Positions 49,189-56,764 of a stretch of DNA of 64,000 bases are shown piece by piece. The stretch's first letter is position 1. Each line of letters opens with the position of its first letter. The stretch comes from Massilia agilis (GTDB taxonomy: Bacteria; Pseudomonadota; Gammaproteobacteria; Burkholderiales; Burkholderiaceae_D): NCBI RefSeq assembly GCF_024756255.1, contig NZ_JANUHB010000002.1, forward strand, positions 682,001 through 746,000, read 5' to 3'. The translations under genes were made by a program, and so were the position numbers. Under the pieces are notes generated by a model. It made no database searches. It was not told where the DNA came from and saw only the letters and a program-made list of their open reading frames with translations.

Positions 49189-50133
49189 CTAGTCCTTGGT
49201 AACGGACTTTGGGGGGGCCTCGGTTAGCATCTCGCCAATGTCCGGGTCCTGGCGAAACGCATCTGCAAAGAAGGACACGAAGTGGTTCACCTTGAGCGAG
49301 GGCCGCCGTGCCGGCTGGAATACGACGTTGAGCGGCAGCGACGGCGGCCGGTACTGGGTCAGGATGGGCTTGATGCGGCCGTGGCGAATATCGTCACCGT
49401 AAATCCACTGCGTGGAATAGCTGATGCCCAGGCCCTCGCGTACGGCCTGGCGAATCGCCTCGGAACTGTTCGAGCGAAAGTTGCCGCCGATGCGCACCAC
49501 GATGTCGGCACTGCCCTCGTCCTTGTAAATCCATTCGTTGATGTTGGCCAGCCCGGTATAGACGAGGCACTGGTGATTGGCCAGCTCGGACGGATGGCGC
49601 GGCTCGCCGTAGCGGGCAAGATAGGCCGGTGAGGCCAGCGTGGCGCGATGGGCCGTGCCGATGCGCCGCGCGATCAAGCGGCTGTCCTTGAGTTCGCCCA
49701 CCCGGAACGCGACATCGATGCCGGCGCCCACCAGATCGACGAAGCTGTCGTCCAGCTGCAGCTCGACCTTGATCTTGGGGTAGCGCTCATAGAATGCGGC
49801 CAGCCGCGGCACGATATGCAGCCGCCCGAACGCGGCAGGCGCAGCCACCCGCAGCAAGCCCGATATCTCGTGCTCGGCGCGGTGCACCTCCAGCCGCGCC
49901 TCCTCCAACGTGTCGAGCACCTGCCGGCAGCGCTCGTAATAGAGCCGCCCCGCTTCGGTCAGCGAGTGGCTGCGGGTGGAGCGCACCAGCAGCTTGGTGC
50001 CCAGGTGCTTTTCCAGTGCCTGCAGCTGCTTGCTGACGGCGGGCTGGGTCGTCATCATCTCGCGCGCAACCGCCGAGAAGCTGCCCGTCTCCACGATCCG
50101 GGCGAAGGTTTCCATCCACCGCAGCCTGTCCAT
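49189..50133 (-). CDS. LysR family transcriptional regulator
   Basis: 314 residues. The N-terminal winged helix (MDRLRWMETFARIVETGSFSAVAREMMTTQPAVSKQLQALEKHLG) is complete, followed by the effector-binding domain (LLRVAAPAAFGRLHIVPRLAAFYERYP). It is transcribed divergently from the old-yellow-enzyme gene, the usual arrangement in which a LysR activates the neighbouring reductase on binding an electrophile. Two inverted repeats lie between the genes. Confidence 0.92.
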   Translation of the reverse strand: MDRLRWMETFARIVETGSFSAVAREMMTTQPAVSKQLQALEKHLGTKLLVRSTRSHSLTEAGRLYYERCRQVLDTLEEARLEVHRAEHEISGLLRVAAPAAFGRLHIVPRLAAFYERYPKIKVELQLDDSFVDLVGAGIDVAFRVGELKDSRLIARRIGTAHRATLASPAYLARYGEPRHPSELANHQCLVYTGLANINEWIYKDEGSADIVVRIGGNFRSNSSEAIRQAVREGLGISYSTQWIYGDDIRHGRIKPILTQYRPPSLPLNVVFQPARRPSLKVNHFVSFFADAFRQDPDIGEMLTEAPPKSVTKD

Positions 50134-50144
50134 AGCTGGCCCAC

Positions 50145-50215
50145 TTATTCCTGAAAAGAATAAATTATATCCCCGAGCCGGCCTCTTTTATTCTGCGTGG
50201 AATGTCCATAATTCC
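50145..50215. promoter_or_regulatory. LysR-type binding sites in the divergent region
   Basis: TTATTC-N7-GAATAA (50145-50163) is a perfect 6-bp inverted repeat next to the lysR start. GGAAT-N7-ATTCC (50199-50215) is a second one nearer the enzyme gene. Both fit the ATTC/GAAT palindromes bound by LysR proteins. Confidence 0.5.
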
Positions 50216-50277
50216 AATCTTGCGCCCCGGCCATGGTCCTGGGCCGCTGTCCGATTACAAAAGAAGGAAGAGAAACG

Positions 50278-51399
50278 ATGACGAATGCCGCAAACCCAGC
50301 AGACGCAGCACTGAGCAAACTGTTCCAGCCTACCCGCATCGGCGACATCGAGATCGCCAACCGCGTGGTGATGGCGCCGCTGACCCGCAGCCGCGCCGAC
50401 GAAGCTGCCGGAGACGTTCCCGGCAGCGAAATGAACATCGAATACTACCGCCAGCGCAGCAACGCTGGCCTGATCATCAGCGAAGGCACGCAGGTCTCGC
50501 CGATCGGCAAGGGCTACATGGCCACCCCGGGCATCTATTCGGATGCCCAAGTGGAAGGCTGGAAGCCGATCACCCGCGCGGTGCACGAAGCAGGCTCGAA
50601 GATCGTTGCGCAGATCTGGCACGTTGGCCGCGTATCGCACCCGGACCTGACGGGTGGCGTGCAGCCGGTGGCGCCGTCGGCGGTGAAGCCGAACGTGACC
50701 GCGTACACCCATAACGGCAAGGTGGATGCGCCCGAACCGCGCGCGCTGTCGTCCGACGACATCAAGCAGGTGGTGGCCGAATATCGCCGCGGTGCAGCCA
50801 ACGCGATCCGCGCCGGGTTCGATGGCGTGGAGATCCACGGCGCCAACGGCTACCTGATCGACCAGTTCCTGCGTGATGGCACCAACAAGCGGACCGACGT
50901 GTACGGTGGCTCCGTGGAAAACCGTGCGCGCTTTGCGCTGGAAGTGGTTGACGCCTGCATCGCCGAGATTGGCGCCGGCCGCGTCGGCATCCGCCTGTCG
51001 CCGGTGACGCCATCGAACGACATCTCGGACAGCAATCCGCAAGCAGTTTTCGGTTACCTGGTTGAAGAGCTGAACAAGCGCGGCATCGCCTTCATCCACT
51101 TCGTCGAAGGCGCCACCGGTGGCGCGCGCGACGTGCCGGGATTCGATTTCGCGTGGGCGCGCAAGACCTTCAAGGGCGCCTACATCGCCAACAACGGCTA
51201 TGACCGTGCGATGGCGATCCAGGCGGTGGAGTCCGGCCATGCGGACGCGGTCGCTTTCGGACGGCTCTTTATCGCCAACCCGGACCTGGTGCAGCGCCTG
51301 AAGAAAAACGCGCCGCTCAATGTGCCGGATCCGAAGACGTTCTACGCACCCGGGCCGGTCGGTTACATCGACTATCCGGCACTCGGGAATGCTGCCTGA
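50278..51399 (+). CDS. Old yellow enzyme-type alkene reductase
   Basis: 373 residues. GAAGGAAGAG lies 5-14 nt before the ATG at 50278. FMN/substrate-binding features of the NemA/XenA-like group are present: NRVVMAPLTRSRA, the HxxN-type pair region in VAQIWHVGRVSHPD, FDGVEIHGANGYLIDQFLRDGTNKRTDVYGGSVENRARF and the C-terminal GRLFIANPDLV. It would reduce activated C=C bonds (enones, nitroesters, maleimides) with NAD(P)H. Its 3' 485 bp are present again at 54426-54914. Confidence 0.93.
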   Translation: MTNAANPADAALSKLFQPTRIGDIEIANRVVMAPLTRSRADEAAGDVPGSEMNIEYYRQRSNAGLIISEGTQVSPIGKGYMATPGIYSDAQVEGWKPITRAVHEAGSKIVAQIWHVGRVSHPDLTGGVQPVAPSAVKPNVTAYTHNGKVDAPEPRALSSDDIKQVVAEYRRGAANAIRAGFDGVEIHGANGYLIDQFLRDGTNKRTDVYGGSVENRARFALEVVDACIAEIGAGRVGIRLSPVTPSNDISDSNPQAVFGYLVEELNKRGIAFIHFVEGATGGARDVPGFDFAWARKTFKGAYIANNGYDRAMAIQAVESGHADAVAFGRLFIANPDLVQRLKKNAPLNVPDPKTFYAPGPVGYIDYPALGNAA

Positions 51400-51412
51400 C
51401 GGCAGCCCTCTG

Positions 51413-51434
51413 GATGCGCCCGCCCGGGCGCATC
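51413..51434 (+). terminator. Hairpin after the old-yellow-enzyme gene
   Basis: GATGCGCCCG (51413-51422) and its exact complement (51425-51434) form a 10-bp stem 13 bp after the stop, without a T-run. The duplicate gene end at 54910 lacks this hairpin. Confidence 0.45.
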
Positions 51435-51449
51435 ATCGCCTAGCGGCGG

Positions 51450-51749
51450 CTATAACAGGCGGGGATTGTGGCGCGTAGTCCGCACAGCCATGCCTTGGTG
51501 TCTCGTCTCGCGGTGATGCCTAACCGAATTCCTGAAAAAATCTTGCTCGGTCAATGTTGGCCGTGGCAGCACGACGGTTGGGCGCTTGTTCTCTACCTGC
51601 TGAAGTTGCGCTTGGAGCTGTTGGACTTCGGTGTGGTACTGCCACGCCAGCCAGCCCCAAAAACCGGTCATTGCATTTAATACCGTCCCGGCGATGGTTG
51701 TGAGGAGGAGGCGAGGCCGCGGCCTTATTACTTTCTCCACCAGCATCAT
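51450..51749 (-). CDS. Small membrane-anchored coiled-coil protein, hypothetical
   Basis: 99 residues. An N-terminal membrane helix (LLLTTIAGTVLNAMTGFWGWLAWQY) is followed by a short coiled coil (TEVQQLQAQLQQVENKRP) and a basic tail. GGGAA lies a few bases before two adjacent ATGs. The upstream frame ends one base before its start (TAGCATG), suggesting coupling. It lies in the atypical insert. Reality as a functional gene is uncertain. Confidence 0.4.
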   Translation of the reverse strand: MMLVEKVIRPRPRLLLTTIAGTVLNAMTGFWGWLAWQYHTEVQQLQAQLQQVENKRPTVVLPRPTLTEQDFFRNSVRHHRETRHQGMAVRTTRHNPRLL

Positions 51750-51750
51750 G

Positions 51751-51981
51751 CTATTCCCAGCAAGCGCGCGACAGCTTCGTCAGAATTGCATCGGGCGCGC
51801 AGGAAGCAATTACCTCCTCAGGAAACCGATTGTCGGATGCAGACCAGTACGCAATTCTGTGCGGGGTTGTGACTATCATCTGACGTCGCAACAGGCGCAA
51901 CACAGCCTTTTCCCGGTCGCTACCCGCCGGCTCCACATCGAGCCCCACAAACCCGGCGTCCTCGTATAGAAGGACAGTCAC
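51751..51981 (-). CDS. Hypothetical protein in the insert
   Basis: 76 residues if started at the GTG at 51981, which has GGAGAAGAATAGG before it and overlaps the upstream frame's stop as GTGA. The protein VTVLLYEDAGFVGLDVEPAG... has no domain I know. The same frame is open upstream to about 52110, so it may be the 3' part of a longer, frame-shifted gene. Confidence 0.35.
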   Translation of the reverse strand: MTVLLYEDAGFVGLDVEPAGSDREKAVLRLLRRQMIVTTPHRIAYWSASDNRFPEEVIASCAPDAILTKLSRACWE

Positions 51982-52232
51982 CCTATTCTTCTCCAAAAAG
52001 AAACACCAATGAATGCGGACCCACAAGCCGGCCGCGCACATACCAATAGGCCGTCGCGGCGAGTGGCAATACACTGCGAAGGCGGACCCGGCATTCCACC
52101 GCGCGCTAAGAATGCTCGTCCAAGAGAGGTAGTAGCTAAGAAGCCGCTGCCAGGTCCCACGACCATCGCACCGGTCACCGCAACCGCATAAGGCTCAAGT
52201 AGCTTATAAATGTCGCCGTTGCCAGCCTCCAT
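51978..52232 (-). pseudogene. Gene fragment, possible C-terminal part of a larger secreted protein
   Basis: 84 residues from the ATG at 52232, but the frame is open and protein-like back to about 52312 (…ANNQVWHKGGGAADSFVEQ…) without a start codon. It continues through a Gly/Val-rich segment (VAVTGAMVVGPGSGFLATT) before becoming unconvincing near residue 45. I read it as a remnant of a bigger gene, possibly a toxin-type or RHS-type protein, broken by a frameshift near 52110. Confidence 0.3.
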
Positions 52233-52305
52233 GTCTTTACGGTGTTGCTCGACGAAGCTGTCCGCGGCTCCTCCCCCTTTATGCCAAACTTGATTGTTTG
52301 CCGAG

Positions 52306-52857
52306 TTACTTTAGCTTTGCCTTCCAATAATGGGCCTTTGAGCTGTCAGGCTTAACACCCGCTATCCCGTTTTGATAAATATTCGCAAGGAACTCAATGG
52401 CCTGCTCGTCACCAGCGTGCGCCGCCGCTTCCAAGATACGTAGACCTTTTTTAGGTGCGAAGTATTTGCTTCCGCTTGTCAAATAGAAACTTCCAAGCTG
52501 AAAACAACCTTCGCCGATCTTATCCGCCTCCAACAGCAAGGCGTGAATTTCGTCGTCGAAGTCATCCACAGTACGCTGTGAGGTTCCCTTCGGAAGAGCT
52601 GCGGCTTGATTGATTTTGAAATCAGCCAAAACTAAAGCGGCCTGTTGGCATTGACTCGCAACTGCGATTTCAAGCGAATGTACGACATCCTTTTCCTGCT
52701 CCTCAGTCAAGCGCTCACCACCTCGAATCAGGCTCAGCGCACGTGTGTAGTCATTTGTCATAACCTGACTCCCCTTCTTACACTTTAGTTCCTCAGAATG
52801 ACCTGCAAGTGGTCCGACAACGAAGAGAAACAGAAAAATATAGAACAGATTCTTCAC
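52306..52857 (-). CDS. Secreted Sel1-repeat protein
   Basis: 183 residues from a GTG at 52857, chosen for GGGAGGTGAAC directly upstream. The signal peptide (VKNLFYIFLFLFVVGPLAGHS) is followed by helical repeats, the last of which is a clear Sel1 unit (KKGLRILEAAAHAGDEQAIEFLANIYQNGIAGVKPDSSKAHYWKAKL). Codon use is A/T-richer than in the core genes. Sel1-type proteins often flank polymorphic-toxin or effector loci as immunity or adaptor proteins, which fits the debris around it, but this is inference. Confidence 0.7.
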   Translation of the reverse strand: MKNLFYIFLFLFVVGPLAGHSEELKCKKGSQVMTNDYTRALSLIRGGERLTEEQEKDVVHSLEIAVASQCQQAALVLADFKINQAAALPKGTSQRTVDDFDDEIHALLLEADKIGEGCFQLGSFYLTSGSKYFAPKKGLRILEAAAHAGDEQAIEFLANIYQNGIAGVKPDSSKAHYWKAKLK

Positions 52858-52984
52858 GTTCACCTCCCAGTATTTTGTGTGTTTTGAAAGCAAATAGTCC
52901 CATGCCGACTGTGCGGTTGTACGGCGACCCGGTGAATGTGTCACGCTCGTTTACGCTAAAGACGGGAGTCGGAGCCGGTAATCC

Positions 52985-53224
52985 CTACCCGTAATGCAGC
53001 GTCATCCGGCGTAGCACGGTGGTGCCGGAAAACATTACGGTCAGATGCCCAGCTGAATCCACGGTGCCAGTTAAGGGCGTCGCGGACAGATTACTGAACG
53101 TGGCTTGGGCGGAAGCAGTCTGCGCAGCAGATATGCCCAACAAAAGCATCAAGCAACACAGGATATAACGGAGCAGTTGTTGGAAAAACGCGTTCGTGCG
53201 CGCCTGTCTTCCTTGTTTGTGCAT
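52985..53224 (-). CDS. Short secreted protein or 5' fragment
   Basis: 79 residues from the ATG at 53224. A signal peptide (LLRYILCCLMLLLGISAAQTASAQ) precedes a beta-rich segment (ATFSNLSATPLTGTVDSAGHLTVMFSGTTVL) that ends abruptly at LHYG and TAG. The frame stays open for about 40 codons after the TAG, so this looks like the start of a longer exported protein interrupted by a nonsense codon. No family assigned. Confidence 0.4.
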   Translation of the reverse strand: MHKQGRQARTNAFFQQLLRYILCCLMLLLGISAAQTASAQATFSNLSATPLTGTVDSAGHLTVMFSGTTVLRRMTLHYG

Positions 53225-53815
53225 TCTCGACAACCCTTTGTCTATATTTTTGGAAAACGCAGAAGCGCGTTAAGACAAAGCGAGGAGTTTGCAGTAATTC
53301 AATCTTTACATTCTCACCAAAGGTAACTCTTGATTAAATTTTCTTCTTTTTCATGCAAATACGATGACTGGACATCGGTGCGCACCTTCCGGCGATCCTT
53401 TCGCCATTGCTATGAGCCAAAGTCGGCTGCTGTGCCGACCTACTCAAGCTAAAGCCCCCAACAGCCGAATCTCCTCGCGGAAGCCAAGGAATGAAGGTCT
53501 CGCGCTATTTGTACAGTCTGCGCCGGGCCCTGCGGGTTTGCGTAACGCAGCCTTATGTCTTTACACACCCTACGCGCATTACAAATGTGCCCGAATCCCG
53601 CATCGTTGCTGGGGCTCGCTGTACTACAGCGCCGATGTTGTGCAAAGGCACGTAAGCCTTTGAGTTGAAAGGGAAAGGGGCGTTGCGGTCGCGGCGCTCC
53701 TTCTCTTATATTTGAATAATAGAAAAAGGCCCGGTAACCCCCAGCAGGGTGCGCCGAGGGATAAGGGGCCTTGCTGATTCGATTGTAAAAGGCCGCTCTC
53801 TTAGCGGCTAAGGGA
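53225..53815. other. Non-coding stretch in the insert
   Basis: About 590 bases with AT-rich tracts and no supported gene. Two terminator-like structures are read on the minus strand: GCCGCT/AGCGGC followed by a T-run (53787-53808) and a longer GGCCC...GGGCC structure followed by TTTTT (about 53723-53770). They lie just after the end of the XRE remnant. Confidence 0.5.
53787..53808 (-). terminator. Terminator of the XRE remnant
   Basis: Minus-strand GCCGCT and AGCGGC pair around a 5-nt loop and are followed by CTTTT, 8 bp after the remnant's stop. Confidence 0.6.
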
Positions 53816-54093
53816 TCAATGCCCAGCCTGGGCCAGCACCGCTTCCAGCATCTCCACCACGAAGCGTTGCTTTTGCTTGGGCAGTTCGGCGATGCGCTCC
53901 GGCTGCGCTCGAGCTGCGACAGCGGCCCGCGCTTGCTGCGTTCCGATTTGCGTACAACGCCGAACAGCTCTTCCTGCTGCCCCCCAAGGTGCGTGCCACC
54001 AACGGCAGCGCTGAGATCTGGATGCGACGCCGCCCAACCTCGTAGGCTTGCACCGTCTGCTGCGACACGCCAAGGATTTTTTTTGACAGGCGC
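53816..54093 (-). pseudogene. XRE-family regulator, frame-shifted C-terminal fragment
   Basis: Three frames together read as one protein: KKILGVSQQTVQAYEVGRRR...ALPLVARTLG, then EELFGVVRKSERSKRGPLSQLER, then RIAELPKQKQRFVVEMLEAVLAQAGH and stop. Two frameshifts (near 53985 and 53910) and the absence of the N-terminal helices mark it as a remnant. The family is common in mobile and integrative elements. Its 5' side abuts the primase fragment back to back. Confidence 0.7.
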
Positions 54094-54415
54094 GCATCTC
54101 GAGCGGGAACTGGAACGGCTGAAAAGCGAAGTGTCGCTGCTGCGGCTGCTGGAGGCAGCCGGCTTGGAATTGGTTAAGCAGGGCAAGGACTACGCCTGCC
54201 CCTGCCCGTTTCACGAGGAAGCCACGGCCAGCCTGATCGTGACGCCATCGACAAATCTGTTTCACTGCTTCGGCTGTGCCGCGGCTGGCTGGCCGGTGGA
54301 CTGGCTGATGAAGTTCGACAAGCTGTCGTTCCGCGCTGCCGTCGAGCGGCTGCGCAGCGAGCTGGGACTTGGCACGACACCGGCGCCGAGCGCACCGCTA
54401 GCCACCGGCAACTGA
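54083..54415 (+). pseudogene. CHC2 zinc-finger primase-like fragment
   Basis: About 108 residues: LERELERLKSEVSLLRLLEAAG, the zinc finger CPCPFHEEATASLIV...FHCFGCAAAGWPVDWLM, and RAAVERLRSELG, then a stop after a Pro/Ala tail. It corresponds to the N-terminal CHC2 domain of a DnaG-like primase carried by plasmids and genomic islands; the TOPRIM part is missing. No start codon with a ribosome site is present. It ends 10 bp before the truncated old-yellow-enzyme copy. Confidence 0.7.
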
Positions 54416-54425
54416 AAACGGCACC

Positions 54426-54914
54426 TGGAACACCGCGCGCGCTTTGCGCTGGAAGTGGTTGACGCCTGCATCACCGAGATTGGCGCCGGCCGCGTCGGCA
54501 TCCGCCTGTCGCCGGTGACGCCATCGAACGACATCTCGGACAGCAATCCGCAAGCCGTTTTCGGTTACCTGGTTGAAGAGCTGAACAAGCGCGGCATCGC
54601 CTTCATCCACTTCGTCGAAGGCGCTACCGGCGGCGCGCGCGATGTGCCGGGATTCGATTTCGCGTGGGCGCGCAAGACCTTCAAGGGCGCCTACATCGCC
54701 AACAACGGCTATGACCGTGCAATGGCAATCCAGGCGGTGGAATCCGGCCATGCCGATGCGGTCGCTTTCGGACGGCTCTTTATCGCCAACCCGGACCTGG
54801 TGCAGCGCCTGAAGAAAAACGCGCCGCTCAATGTGCCCAATCCGAAAACGTTCTACACGCCGGGGCCGGTAGGCTACATCGACTATCCGGCACTCGGGAA
54901 CGCTGCCTGACGGT
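54426..54914 (+). pseudogene. Truncated second copy of the old-yellow-enzyme gene
   Basis: Matches 50915-51403 without gaps (offset 3511) at about 96% identity: I count 20 differences over 483 bp, giving three amino-acid changes and otherwise synonymous. The 5' ~640 bp, including start, FMN site and promoter, are missing. The frame to the stop at 54910 is intact. The homology ends 4 bp after the stop, before the hairpin of copy 1. Confidence 0.88.
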
Positions 54915-54917
54915 GCC

Positions 54918-55736
54918 TCAACCAACCGGGCGCCGGCACATGAAAAAGTGGTCGGCGCCCAGGTTGGCGCTACGGAGCAAGTGGAAGAACGTCCGCCTGA
55001 GCACGAGGCCCGGAGTATCGAACCGGCGAACGAAGTTGATGTAGGTGCTCAAGGTCTCGTGCCTGAGCACCTGCAGTTTTCGGTCGGCCAGCATCTGCTG
55101 CAGGGCGTTGCGCGTGAACAGGTTGATGTGATGCGGTGGATCGACCATGTTCCACCGCTCCAGCCCCCTTACCCTGGCATGGACGCAGCGCGGATTTGGC
55201 GTGGTTAATACGAGCAGTCCTCCTGGCTTGAGCCGGTCCGTCACCGCGGACAGGAAGCGCTGTGGATCGGCCACATGCTCCAGCACGTTGAAGCAGGTGA
55301 CGACGTCGTAGTTGAACCGGTGCTCCGAGACGTCCTCGCCAAGCAGTTGCACGCCGATGACATCCTTGGCGAACCTGATTTCTTCAGCCGATATTTCGAG
55401 CCCGGTTGCTTGCAAACCGAACTCCCTCGTGGCGAGCGATACGAAATATCCGTTGCCGGCCCCAACGTCTAGCAGCGACGAGACCTTGCTGCTCCGGGTA
55501 ATCCGGTTCAGCACATAGCGCCACCTGAAACCCCATTCCTCATCGATGGCCGCGAGCGTCTTGCGCGCCAGCGTGTAGTAATTGCCGGACTCGTACTGCT
55601 CATGGTTGAACGCGATGTCGGCCATGATACAGCCGCAATCCCGGCACAGGGCGATGTCGGTCCCGCGCTTGCGAAACACGCGCTGGGCTACGTCATGGCT
55701 TGGATCGACAACGCAAGCTTTCACCGACACCTCCAT
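54918..55736 (-). CDS. Class I SAM-dependent methyltransferase
   Basis: 272 residues from the ATG at 55736; a GTG at 55775 is possible. An N-terminal cysteine-rich lead (ACVVDPSH...CRDCGCIM) may bind zinc. The SAM loop LLDVGAGNGYFVSLA, the acidic motif in EISAEEIRFAKD and FNVLEHVADPQRFL are clear, with PGGLLVLTTPNP. It resembles methyltransferases of cell-surface sugar pathways. It is convergent with the truncated enzyme copy, their stops only 7 bp apart. Confidence 0.85.
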   Translation of the reverse strand: MEVSVKACVVDPSHDVAQRVFRKRGTDIALCRDCGCIMADIAFNHEQYESGNYYTLARKTLAAIDEEWGFRWRYVLNRITRSSKVSSLLDVGAGNGYFVSLATREFGLQATGLEISAEEIRFAKDVIGVQLLGEDVSEHRFNYDVVTCFNVLEHVADPQRFLSAVTDRLKPGGLLVLTTPNPRCVHARVRGLERWNMVDPPHHINLFTRNALQQMLADRKLQVLRHETLSTYINFVRRFDTPGLVLRRTFFHLLRSANLGADHFFMCRRPVG

Positions 55737-55801
55737 TTGCGGGCGCCGTGAAAAGATAGCACGAGCGTTGGACACACGGTGCCCGCCACATCAACTGCAA
55801 C

Positions 55802-56746
55802 CTATCTTCGCTTCGCTGTTTTGGCACCCGCGGGCTGAAGGCTTCCAAGCAGTTGGGAGACCCGGTCAACCCTGAGCACACCCACGGTCAAAGCCGTTCC
55901 GAGCACGATCAGGCAACTCCCCGCCGCCAGATGCAAGCTGACCGCCTCGCGCAAGAACAGCACGCCCCAGAGCACCCCGAACGCCGGTACCAGGAAGGGC
56001 ACGGCCATCGTGCGCGACGCGCCGACGTTTGCGATCAGGCGGAAAAACAGCACGTAAGCGAGCGCCGTACAACCTGCAGCAAGGGCCGCCAGGGCCATCC
56101 ATGCGCGCAGCGAAGGCATTACCGCAGGCCGGTACATCAGGGCGGGTACGGCAAGCACCAAGGCAGAGACCAGCTGGCTGCCGGCGGCCACGGCAAGCGG
56201 CGGCACGCCGGCCAGTTGCTGCTTGCTGTAGTGTGCGGAGAACGCGTAGAGCATGGTGGCTGCCACACACGCAACGACGGCCCAGCCGCTTGCGGCGAAC
56301 GTGGCGCCGGTCTTGAAACTGGCGCTGTCGAGCACCAGCCACAATACCCCGGCAAAGCCGAATGCCAGGCCGACGGCACGCTGCTTGCCGATGGGTTCAC
56401 CCAGCCACACCAAGCCGATGACGGCCGCATATAACGGGGTGGCCGCATTGAAAATGGCGGACAGGCTGGCATTGATGCTCAGCGCCGCAAATGCGAACAG
56501 TACGTAAGGCAAGGCGGAATTGGTGATTCCAACGACCACGATCTGCTTCCAGTGCCTGCGCAGCGCGCCAACACTTGCGTCCCGCCGTGCAAACAGCAAG
56601 GGAAGCAAGAGCAGCGCCGCTAATGCCGCCCGGGAACCTGCCATGGTGATGGCGCCAAATTCATCGGCCCCGATGCGCATGAAAAGGTAGGACGCGCCCC
56701 ATAACGATGCCAGCGTCAGCAGGCGGGCAATATCACGGTTGTTCAT
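55802..56746 (-). CDS. DMT family (EamA) transporter
   Basis: 314 residues with ten membrane segments in two EamA repeats (LASLWGASYLFMRIGADEFG and AAGCTALAYVLFFRLIANVGASRTMAVPFLVPAFGVLWGVLFL). The family exports amino acids, nucleosides or other metabolites. It lies 18 bp downstream of dsbD on the same strand, so it is likely co-expressed with the thiol genes. Confidence 0.9.
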   Translation of the reverse strand: MNNRDIARLLTLASLWGASYLFMRIGADEFGAITMAGSRAALAALLLLPLLFARRDASVGALRRHWKQIVVVGITNSALPYVLFAFAALSINASLSAIFNAATPLYAAVIGLVWLGEPIGKQRAVGLAFGFAGVLWLVLDSASFKTGATFAASGWAVVACVAATMLYAFSAHYSKQQLAGVPPLAVAAGSQLVSALVLAVPALMYRPAVMPSLRAWMALAALAAGCTALAYVLFFRLIANVGASRTMAVPFLVPAFGVLWGVLFLREAVSLHLAAGSCLIVLGTALTVGVLRVDRVSQLLGSLQPAGAKTAKRR

Positions 56747-56764
56747 TGTTGGTCTCCTCGATCA

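Noticed and set aside
52809..52994. 61-residue plus-strand frame opposite the start of the Sel1 gene
   Set aside because: Overlaps the Sel1 signal-peptide region antisense and has no recognisable feature.
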